DNA of 64,000 bases, from contig JADANN010000033.1 of the NCBI GenBank assembly GCA_018806985.1, forward strand, positions 2,042,501 to 2,106,500, written 5' to 3'. Within the stretch, counting starts at the first letter, position 1; each line of letters starts with the position of its first letter. Shown here in pieces: positions 46,901 to 58,900 of the stretch. A program made the position numbers and the translations under genes. This stretch comes from Angiostrongylus vasorum (taxonomy: Eukaryota > Nematoda > Chromadorea > Rhabditida > Metastrongylidae). A model generated the notes under the pieces. That model searched no databases, was not told the DNA's origin, and saw nothing but the letters and a program-made list of their open reading frames with translations.

Positions 46901-49900
46901 GCACTGAACAGAATAACTGCCCCACAGACATTCGCGGTTTGAGACTATACTTACTTGGATACTTGGACAGTCCGTCCTTACTGGTTTTGCGGGCCCCAAC
47001 ATAATTTTCATGGTTTCGGAGTTTTGCTGATTTAGCCATAGTGATTCTCTGGACTTCCGAGGTTAGCCAGGCCAAAGGCTGCCCCAGTTCGTCACCACCA
47101 CAGGCAGTCACCGCCTTTGTGGATCAGATGGAGATTTGCCACTATGCGACTGGTTTGATACCAGCACATTGGTGGATCCTGGTATTGGCTTACTCTTAGT
47201 TGGGCTTCCTGATGGAAACGCCGCATTCCATCGCAGCTTGGGAGACTCTGCTAGAGTGCTGAATCTCCTCGCTGTTCATTGCAGCCCGACACCCTGGAAC
47301 ACCTCTCAATCGCGATGAGGTGGGAAACCGTTAGGAAGAGTTCAAGACTACATTTGTAGTAGTATGCAAATATAAGGACAAATTGACAACATCACTTTGG
47401 TTTTGGTGGCATTCCTGGTGCAAAAAACCATGTATTCCAGTCGATCTTATCGAGTACCGCTTTCTTTTCGGAAAAGAAGGAATAGAGCTCGTCTTTCCAT
47501 GTGTTAGTGGTCACACTTTGAAAAGCATACCTGAATTCACATTGAATCAAACACATGTATGTTATACACATGTATTTTTCTAATAGAAACACACTGTCAC
47601 ATCCATTTTCTTACCTCACAGCTAACTAAATGTAAAACTGTATGGAGACCTAAGCAAGGGTGACCGAACAGCACTATGTTCCGTCTACTTAGCTTACCAT
47701 GACAACGCGGCAGATATTACAACACCTCACAGTAATTTATCACAGTTATTTGTTTCTTTTGATCCTCGAACATTCTGTCCTTAATTTTCAGTTTCCAAAA
47801 ACTAAAATGGCGGATATTAAACACTTTACGAGAATCAAAAGCGGTGTAAGTCGAATTGAGAGTAGATCTTGTTAAGGGACAACAATGACTTGACCAGAAA
47901 AACGTTTTCTTCGTTCTTGCACAGCAATTCCTTTTCTTTAACTCTTCTGAGCTTAGTTAGCGAAACCAAACCCATTCAGTTACAATGTGTCATATTACCT
48001 AAATGACTACTTTTCTTTAATGTAGTCTTCTACACTATTTTAACAGATAGAGAGGCAAAATTCATTTATTTACTCTGGAAAAAAAAAGTAGCGGTACTGA
48101 ATAGGAAACTCAAAATGTTACTGACCAAATATCTTAGGTCCGCAGAGGTAACATGGATTGCTACATGGATGCGTTTCTTTCACAATTGTGTGCAATTATA
48201 AGTCACATTCAGTCACAGAAGTAAGAAGTATAAGAAGTAGTCAAGCAGAAGTATAAGTCACAGTCACAGAAGAAATTAATAAAGGATAAAAATAAAAAAG
48301 ATAAAGCTCTCGGCGCTCGTAAATCCCTGAAGGATGCACCACACATTCGACCTCACTAAGCATCGTTTGGAAGTGATTGAATGCATATCAGGCCTTTACA
48401 ATGACTCGCGATGGCCTATCGATGTATCGAGCCAGTGCTGCTATCCTTCCAGACAAGTCTGGTACCAATTTGCCGACCCTGGAGAGATTGAAGGCTTGGT
48501 GAGCCACGGGCGCGAAAATCGATCCTATGTGTGTATTGCAGGGCGTCTCCGAGCACTGCGCCATACGCGCCACACAGAAGAAATTAATACCTCCACAAAT
48601 ACTTCTTGAAGCAAGGTGCATATAACTAACCCAATCTAGCTTTCCTTCCATCACAACCTCTTCAAGTTGGGGATTCTTCAGGACCTTTGAAGAGAATAAC
48701 ATTTAGTTTGTGAGAGGAACATTACTATTTTTCAAATCTCGGCGTTTTTATTTTAATATGAAAAACATGAACTAATGTCCCGAAAATTCAATGAGATAGT
48801 TAGTTGAAGGGAAAAAAAACTATTTTTACTCAGACTGTTTCCCACTTATCAATATACGCTCGTAAAAAATTCTCGAAACGAGCAGCATCACCAAGAAGTT
48901 GCTCGATAGTGAACAGAAACGCAGAGCCCTGAAAAAAATTCTTTGTCTTTCATACAAAACCATATTAGAAACCATGACAAAAAGAAACCACTGGAAATTC
49001 ACGTCGTTATTAAGTCACAACAGAAAGCAATAATTAAACCGCTCGCTAGACCAGTTCCAAACTTTGACTACAGCACGGACTTTCACAAGAAACGAAGTCC
49101 TTTGTCTTACAACGCTCAGTAACTTACAGCAGATTTTACTTCCCTCCCCACCCTTCGCTCTCTTCGAAATATTACCTACTTGATAGCTGAATGGCCCGTT
49201 TTCACTAGTTGTGCGGGCCTTAGCATAATTTCCGCTTTTCGGAGTTTTGATCGTCTAGCCGTTGCGGTTCCCTGGAGTCCCGAGGTCAGCCTAGCCAGTC
49301 TGCCTAAAGTCGTCACCACCACCAGGCAGTCGCCGCCTTGTGGATCAGGGGAGATTTGCCACCATGCAACTAGTTTCATACCGAGACGGTGGTGATTTCC
49401 GGTATCGGTTAACTATTAGCTGGGCTTCTTGAAGAAAAAAGCCGGACTCATTCTCAGCTTGGGAGACCCTACAAGAGGATGAATCCCCCAACTGTACATC
49501 GCAGCTCGACACCCAGGAACACCTCCAGCCACGATGATTGGGTAAACTGCTGGGAGGTCAAAATATTAAAACATCAAATATACATGTACTATGTTACTAC
49601 ACAAAACATTAGCACATTACTATTCCAAGAAGGTTGACCCAACAGGTAGGTATTACTTTGAACTGGTGCATCATGAGTCGAATACTAGTCATAGTAACAC
49701 TTAATTTAACAGTAACCCGTTGACGATCTTAGATGAAAATAATGGTAAACAATGAGGTAAATATCACAAAAAAGCGAATCCTTAAGAGCAACCTTTTCGT
49801 ACGGTACCGAACTAAAAGCGTCATCTGGGTCAGCGCCACGAAGGTCTGGAATAAGCTTCGTAAACTCATGTGAATCGCCGAACGTCTTCACAGCTGTCTC

Positions 49901-52900
49901 CAGAGATTCCTGGAACAAACAGAAGCAACTCTAACTTGAAAATAATCAGGGAATAGTGAGAAGTTGCTAAGATTCCCAACGACGATAACCCTACATCAAA
50001 ACCACATTCGCTCTGAAACTGCCTCTCAAGTTCACCTTGAAGTCGTCCGAGTATTTTCCGTTCCAAGAATACAGTAAACCCCTCATTTAACCTGTAAAGG
50101 AAAATTGAAAGTGCCTTCCATAGAATTTGCTATGAGAAAGATATAGTACTAAGTAAACTGCACAACTGAGTAAAAAGTTTTATTGATGACTTTTTTAGCG
50201 ATTTCTATAATGAATCTGATCCATTATTGATAAGATTACATAAGACTAGTTCAAACATTTCCAAACCAACGTTCCCTTAACCTCGGTATTAGTAATAACA
50301 ACATATATTCTTTTACTGATAAGCTAACACGAGTTTAATAAACAGCTTCATTCGGCTAACGTTTCGACGCCTTCGTTTTCATCAAGTCCGATGATCTGAG
50401 TCGATGATCCACAGCTGTTGCATGTTATGCTATAGTGTTATGGTCTACGCCAGCAGACAATGACCACAACTTCTGCAGGATGGATTTCTCAAAAAAAAAA
50501 AAAAAAGCCTTTATTACCGAAAAACCACTATGATCAACATCCAACGTCCTGTGTGAAAAGAGGATCACCGCATGAGATTGTCTCATTCGAGAGATGCTCC
50601 ACTCAGGAAGATCCGACTTGATGGAAAGATGAAGACACCACATCGTGAAGACGAACAATGATAAGCTAGCACGAGGTTGACAAACTGCTATACTCGGTTA
50701 ACGTTTCGACGTCTTCGTCTTCATCAAAGCCGATGATCCGAGTCGATGATACACAGTTGTTCGCCGCCTTCCCAACTTGGCGTCCTCGCCTTCGTATGAG
50801 CAGTTCAGAGTACTTTTGATCAGCTTTTTTTTTTTATTAGTAGTCTTCGCTAGTATAAACTTTTTATTGTGCTTAACATTTAGATGGTAGCCTCATCATT
50901 AAAGCCACATTAATTCAACTGTCCAGAGCACAGTCGTTTAATGAAAGGCAACCAATTTTTGTTAAAGAATTCCTTACCAAAAATGCTCCCAGCTAGCATT
51001 TGTGACAAGATTCCCTGTCCAACTGTGTGCTATTTCGTGTGCTACCACAGTTACTAACGAGCGGTCGCCAGCCTACGATAACTGAGTATTCAGAGAACGG
51101 CTAGCACACTAGTGAGGATAGCCGAAACTAAAACAAGCTTATAATGCCTTACCAACAAGGTGGGAGTGACGAAAGTCAGACAAGGATTTTCCATGCCTCC
51201 GAATGGAAACGTTGGTGGTAACACTACTAGATCATACCTATAACACATTAAAAGCTCGAATTTAATTTCAATTTAATGATTTCACATGTCATCTCCATCG
51301 ACAAATAACGACTATATCTTCAATGACTTCAGAAGATTTTTCAAAATTTTTCAATTCTCAAAATTTAATATCAATTTGATAAATCCACGCACCTTCCCCA
51401 TCGATAAGGACCTGCCAATTCTTCAGCAACTTGCAAAATCTTTTCAGTGTCTTCAAATTCCCACTTGGCCAAATCAACGATCGACGGCTCACTCCAAACG
51501 GCACACCTGCAATAGGTCAGATGATTCGATACTATTACATCAGCAATGGCTGGTATTGAAGCATTACACAACTGCAGCAGGGGAACAAATACGAACAAAA
51601 CTGTTAAGTGATAACATGAAATAGGTATGTAGACTTCATAAAGACGTAGTTTAACGTACGATTCACAAGCAATGAAAAAACAAAATCACACACTATCTCA
51701 AAACCGATTTTCATTGGACTTCGGCAGGAATAACCCATAATTTTCTACATAACTGAGCTGACACCAGCTTAGTATAACTTTTAATCATCTTTGCCTTCTT
51801 CAGAGCGGCGTTGATCTCAGTCGATGGTCCACAGCTGGTCGTTGTAACATCGAGTCGAATCCAGTGAAGGGAGCACTACTCGAATCAGATCCGGTTGTGG
51901 AGCATCTACTAGGATCAGTGAGGCTCAAGTCTTTATACCAAGCTCGTGCCAGTTCCATTATATCGACAATTAAATTACAACTTAAATGCGAGGGAAACAT
52001 CTACTTCAACGAACCTGCTAGGAAATTTTGGCACCTAACAAGTGCAACATCATAAATTCAGCCGCCAAAAAACATATTCCAAGCTCAGAATGCAACCAAT
52101 TTAATATTGATATTACTATTTTATGCTCCATTCACGCTCAATAGTACGAATATCTCCGAATGTTCCAGCTGCGTCTATCTGGGTCGCGAAATCAACATGA
52201 TGAATGGCTCAATTCCAGATCTGAGCACGAGAAAGAGCGACTTGAGGAGTTTTCAAGAGAGTTCATTTCAAGGGATGAAAAGCTTGACGCGCCCGGAGCA
52301 TAGGTCACCACCATACAAAAATAGGCGCACTGACGAGTGTGTTCATTAGACATGTTTAGTGTTACTCTGTCAAATAAAACATGGACTTCATTGTAAGTTT
52401 CGGAAATGGCGTGGTTGAGGAAGAAGACTCTTTCAAGTCGAAGCATGTCTTATAGTCACTTTAGCGTTGTGAAACTTATTATTCCGCAACGCAGCTCTCT
52501 GGATTTGCAATATCGTCTCAAAATAGGAAATAAAAGTGCATTATTTACTTGAATACTAGGACGGTCCGTCTTCACGAGCTGTGCGGACCCCAGCACATAT
52601 GCCATTCGTTCCTTTCTCTCGCAATCGTAGTCCATGGTGGTGGTCTTGTTCGAGCATGGTATCGCTTGCGAGTCTCGTATCGTGATCTGTAAACCAACTG
52701 CAATTGCGGGTGCAGCTGATTAACGTTGCCTACGAACACGTCCACCCAACGTGTAGGTGGTCGTCCCTAGGGGACGTTTCCATTCTCTTGGAGTCCACTC
52801 TATAGTTCTTTTCGTCCATCTGTCGTCCGTTCTCATTATGTGACCGGCCCATCTATGTTTCGCTATCGATGTATATTCTCCTGGATCTCGAAGATGTGAC

Positions 52901-55900
52901 AGATTTCGAAGGTCAGAGCATCGCATTCCGGCTAAATATTGAGAGTGCTGGTTATATTTCAGAAGACATCGCTCAAGCGCTCTGTGAGTAGTGCGAAGCA
53001 TTCTTGAAGTAGTTAAAGTGTCAACCCATGTCTCCGCAGCACAACAGAGGGGCTGGGAGGACCGCAGAATCGAAGAGATGAGCGCGGATTTCCGGGTCCT
53101 TCAGTTGGTCGGTGGCTTCTTTGAAGGGCCGAATGCGGCCCAAGCTGCTCTCCTTCTATCCAGTTCCTCCTTCATGTTGTTTTCCATGTTCATTGATCGC
53201 CCAAAGTATACGCACGAGGTGGTCTCTGCAATGAGAGAACCATCCAATTCGACTTTTCCGCCGTCGCACCATGGATTTTTCATGAACTGGGTCTTCTTTC
53301 GATTTATGCGAAGTCCAATGTTTTTCCCCGCTTCGCTGAGCTCGTTGATCATCATCTCTGCTTCGCTAGTACTTCTTGAGAAGATGACGATGTCGTCGGC
53401 TGCATGTGCCTTTCTCATTCCAATCGAGTGACTTCATTATCCACTGCAGTGCGGCACTGAACAGCTTTGGCGATATTGTGTCGCCCTGTCGAACCCCTTT
53501 TCCCTATGGGTATGGTAAGAGGTTCACGAAAAAGCTGTATTTTCGTAGTGCAGTTCCGATAACAGTCGCACAGAGTTCTTATGTAGGATGGGTCAACTCC
53601 TTGGTCGAGGAGCGCTGATAGATTGCATTCGTTTCGACACTGTCAAACGCTTTTTCATAGTCGACAAAGGTTAGGACTAGAGGCAGATGGTATTCCCGAC
53701 AAACTTCGATGACCCTGGACACGGTTTGGATGTGGTCCATACAGCAAAATCCTTCCCGAAATCCTGCTTGTTCGACTGGTTGCGCCTCATCCAATGTCCT
53801 TGATATGCGCAAGAGGATAATCTTCATGAAAAGCTTGTAGAGTACACTCAACAAGCATATGGGGGCGGTAGTTACGAAGATCCCTTCGGTCTCCTTTCTT
53901 GGGCAGGATGACCGTACGCGACGTCCTCCACTGGTCTGGGATTTTTTTCCTTCTGAAGGTAGGCTGTCATATGACTTGCGAGAAACACGTAAATTGTGGC
54001 CTCCAGCTCTAAGGAAATCGGCGGTGACATTGTCTGCTCATGCAGCTCTGCCTCTTTTCATACTTTCTATCGCAACTCGAACCTCCGACGGAAGAATTCC
54101 AGGTAGTTTTTCTTCAGCGGGATATTAGGGTCCGGGACGGGGATTGTGGACGGAAAAGGTTGGTGTAGAACATTTCCGCTATTAAATCCATATCATGGCG
54201 GGAACTTTCGACGATTCCATCTTCGTTCATCAGGGGCTGACTGCGGAACATTACAATCACACAAGTCGCGACTGCATTTCTTCAGACTGCTTCTTTTTCT
54301 CTGCTGCTTCCAATAGTTTCTCCTCCTTGTACCGTTGTAGATCTTCCTGCAAAGCTCTTCTGAAGCTGGCATTTACTACTAGCCATGTTAAACGTGTTGC
54401 AGTAGGATCAAGCTTCAGTCTCCTCCTCTTTTCGAGCAACTCCTTAGTAGTGACGGAGATGCGATCCGATCTTCTTGCTTGAGGAACTGAGGCGAATTCG
54501 TCACAACTTTCCAGTCCTTCGACAAGCAGCTCGTAGTCTTCGGTCGGGTCTTCTTTAATCTGCTAGTCAGTACGTTTGGATAGGACTTCGTTCAGAATGT
54601 CCTCGACGTATTGTATACAGCTAGACTTTTTTCCTCGTGATCGATGAAGAGAGTTCTTTTTCCACCTTGCAACTGAATCGAATCTTCGTGCGAGGAAGGC
54701 GGTGATCGGAACCAGTACGGAATGACGGGACTACCGATGTGTCAAGTAGGCACCATCTTCTGTTTGTCAGAATGTGGTCGATCTCCGCATGTCATGCCGT
54801 TGGAAGACTCCCATGTCCAGCGGCGGCTTTCTTTCTTCTGGAAAAACGAGTTTCCATGGAAGAGACGTGCTGCTGACAGGAGTCCTGCCAGACGGTTTCC
54901 ATTCTCGTTTCTTCCTCCTAATCCAAAATTCCGACCCTGTATTCGCTCTCGTTGGCCTTTCTTATTCTGGCGTTGAAGTCTCTGACAAAAAATTTGTGAT
55001 ATGCTTTGTCACTGCGGATGACTTCCTCCAACTGATAGTAGAACGCATTTAATTCGTACTCATCAGCTGCGTCGGTCGGTGAATATCAGTTGATGATGGT
55101 GATCTTCTTATGATGCAACAGTTAAAGACGGAGGACGGCTATGCGAGGGGAAAGGATCTCGTATGAGTCGACGAAATGGACAACGGACGGGTAGACGACG
55201 AAGCCTACGCCGCCGACATTTCGTGACAGGACCTTTTCTCGACGGATCACAAGGGTCCCATTGTTTAGTTGGCGTATGTCGGTCTTCTTGATCTTTGTTT
55301 CTTGTAATGCGATCACGCGAAACTTAATGCGATCTGCGGCTACAAGAAGAGCGTGAAGATTGGCGTTTGTGGAGAGTGTTCTGGCATTATACGTGCATAG
55401 TAGGAATCTCCATGGCGTGTCGTGCGTGCGTGTGTCAGATCCGGTTCGAATGACGTCCTGCCTAACCCGAGATTTTCTGGCCTCTCACCGGTCGTCTCAC
55501 CGCCTGACGTCATAGACGGGAGCACTCAGTGTGCGGGGTACTGAGGCTGGCCTATTGCTGGTCGTGCAACTTTGTTCTCCCTGGAGTCCTGACGTAACCT
55601 TGCAAGGGCGTATCCAGGTCTTCACCACGGTGTGAATCAGAGGGAGGTGTGTTTTCGGCGACGAACCCTTAAATCGATATCGATATATTTCTGATTTGAA
55701 CTAAGCATTCTTTAATTGATAATTTTAATCATAAACATATCAGCAGTTCATCGGATACAGAATTCCCTAAAGGCGTCTTCGCTTAACGATTACCCTTCTA
55801 TTCTACCTTTCAACGGCGTGGTTAATGCAGTGGTGATAAAGCGATTTAGCACACACAAAACTGTGGTTCGACACCGCATCCTGCCAACCACGACTTCTAT

Positions 55901-58900
55901 CCCACTGGGGTTGGTTACTTGGTACCGATCTTGTTTGGATAGCGCCTTCTGATCTCTCTTGTTGTAGCTCTTGTGGTATTGATGCTATGGTAAAGCTAAG
56001 GGGTTGACTTTGATGCTTCGATGTCGACTGGATCCAAGTTAACCACTCGCTTTATGGCGCACTCGCTTGGAATGCAGCCTGGGTCGCCTGCGTGGGAGCG
56101 GTTTGGGTGTTTGAGAAATGGAGTTTGCTCCAGATTCGAACTCACATTTGAAGTACCCTTTTAAGTCCGTTATCACTCATTCATTTATCCATTAATCATT
56201 CAAACATGCATCAACAACTGCAACTGATGTATTCGTAACTTCTAGGACTTGGTCGCTATGAAGAATTTAGTTGGATCCTTGGATACCGAGTCTTCACAGG
56301 TTGTGCGGGCTCCAGTATAATCTCTATTTTTCGGTTTTGCTGCCTTAGCCATTGTTTCGCTGAAGTCCCGAGGTCACCTAAGCAACGTCTACCCAAGGTC
56401 GTCACTACCACAGGCATTCGCAGTCCTTGTGAATCAAAGCGAGATTTGCCACCATGCGACTAATTTGATAGCAGGACGGTGGTCGACCCTGGTATTGGTT
56501 TACTCCTAGCAAGGCTTCCTGATGGAAACGCCGGACTCTTGGGAAACCCTGCTGGGTGGACGAATCCACCCGCTGAACATCGCAGTCCAACACCCAGGAA
56601 CACCTCCCAGTCACGATGAGGCGGTAAACCGTTGGGAGGATCTAACATAATCTACCAGTAATGTAGCAACTTAAAAAATTTCGTCCTGAAGAGGAGAAAA
56701 GTAGTTCCACTAAGGAGATGGTGCTTAGAAGTTATGAGCAACATCTAATGTCAAAAAGAAGTCTGCACGCAACGTCAAATGAACACAATCTCTGCCTGGT
56801 ACAACATGACTCTGAATTCTCAATAAGAATATAAGGAACTTGAGATAAGAAGCATTAACTGCTAAGCATTAATTGAATAAAGTGCTACAAAATCTGTCGA
56901 AATCAAAATTGAAGGAGTCGGCCTGCACCCTGGACAAGATATCTTTCAATTCTACAAATTTTCTAAGAATTGAGAATAGGATAGGATACTGTGTCCATGA
57001 GACCACCTTATTGGCGAGAACAATCATACTAAGAACTATTTAGTGCTTTCCGTTAAGAACCTACTTTCTCACAAACTGTTACCGTGATTCAGATAGATTT
57101 CCTTAATATGCGTACTCTAATCTATACCTCATTTCTACCACAAAATATATCCCATGTTTGTATACATTGAGAACATAGAATACAACAGTTGGGTATTCTT
57201 CCTTGTGCAAAACAATAATCAATGTCTAGTATGCATACACGCAATGACATGTGACTAAATATATTCACACTTATATACAAATACGAGGAAGTCCTGTAAT
57301 AAAAGGTAAATTTCGTCAAACAATGATCTTCACTATACCGTGGGCTGATATCTCTGCGCTCAAGGTGACCAACAACAATAGCTAGCAAATATGATGGTAC
57401 TGGCACCGGTTGATGAAACGTGTATGTGGTGGTATCACCCGTCTCCTCTTTAAACGTACCAATAGCACTCATTAGACAAGTCATTCCGGATGGTACTGTG
57501 ACCTGAAAAAATTCTTTTCCCTTGTCATCGTTAATGTTTCTGTATATACGTATATGTGTACGTGTATGCATACGCATGTGTGTATGTACATATATGTATG
57601 TGTACATATATGCATGCACATGGATGTATATGTATGTACATATACGTACATGTATGTACATGTATGTACATGTACGTACATGCAACTCGGTCGTAGTGCA
57701 ACAGAGACGGCTCGAAACATTAGTGAAGTTTGGGGTGAAGATGTGTTGGTGAATGAACAGTGCGAACACGATTCCAGAGATTCCAACCTCGTGATTTCGA
57801 CCTTGAAGTTAAGGAAGGCCGCTGATGTCCCAGTGAACTTGACTACGACGAATTGAAGTCACTACTGGAAGCAATCACGCGAACAACTGCTTGAGAGCTT
57901 GCAGAACAGCTTGGCGTAAGCACAGGAACAAGTTCCATTCACTTCAATCGCATAGGAAAGACAAAAAAAAAGTCGACAATAGGTGCAAAACGGATTAAAC
58001 AATCATCGAAAAAATCGCCGTTCTGCAGTGTCGTATGCTCTTATTCTGAGCAACAAAAACAACCGTTTTCTTGATCAAACTGTGGCATGCGAAGAGAAGT
58101 GGATTTCGTACGACAACCGGCGACGTTCAGCTCAATGGTTGGATTGCGATCAGGCTCCACAGCACCTCTCAAAGCCGAAATTGCACCAAAAAAAAGTTAT
58201 GGTGACTATTTGGTGGCCTGCAGCCGGGCTTATTCTTCACATTTTTCCAATCCAAGCGAAACTATTACGGCAGAGAAGCATTGCCAATAAATCGACGAAA
58301 TGCACCGTAAACTCCAACAACACCCAGCCTCACGTTGCGGAATCAGCGCTGCAAAAGTTGAACGAGTTCGGTTACGAAACATTACCTCATCCTCCATATT
58401 CACCAGACCTCTCGCCTACCGACTATCACTTGCACCTTAAAAAACTTCCTGGGCGAGAAACGCTTCGCCAACCACGATGACGCAAAAAAATGCTTTCAAC
58501 GAACTCATCGCTTCCAGAAATCCAGAATTTTATACAACTGAAATACATAAACCTGTTTCTCGTTGGCAAAAATGTGTAGATTCAAATGGTTTTTATTTTA
58601 ATTAATAAAGCTTTGTTTGAAACAAGTTATGAGATTTTTAAATAATGTAATTAAAAAAACGCTCATTTATTTCTAAACAACCTAATATATGTATACATAC
58701 AAACATGTGTTTTCATACGTATATATAAGTATATATATCCATATAAACATATATAAATATATATGGTCTAACTGTTCTGTTGGGAGTCCCTATAGACGCC
58801 AGGAAATACTTTAGTCTTCGAAGGAATGAAAAAACTCCACCAGGAAAACGTCGAGGTATCAAAAAATCGCATGTTCGTGTATTTAGCTTCTAATCATCGT

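Larger units (their letters stand above)
50315..50770 (-). mobile_element. Retrozyme-like unit with two hammerhead motifs
   Basis: Two minus-strand motifs (50351, 50695) and two GCTAACACGAG / GCTAGCACGAG ends bracket a body with CTTCTGCAGGATGGATTT near 50471 and GAGATGCTCCACT near 50590. The body reads plus while the motifs read minus, the reverse of the 430-920 unit. An A-run of 17 lies at about 50490. Confidence 0.4.

Noticed and set aside
57481..57856. Long Cys/Met/Tyr-rich open frames on both strands
   Set aside because: They are translations of the TGTA/CA microsatellite fused to mariner or lta4h sequence.
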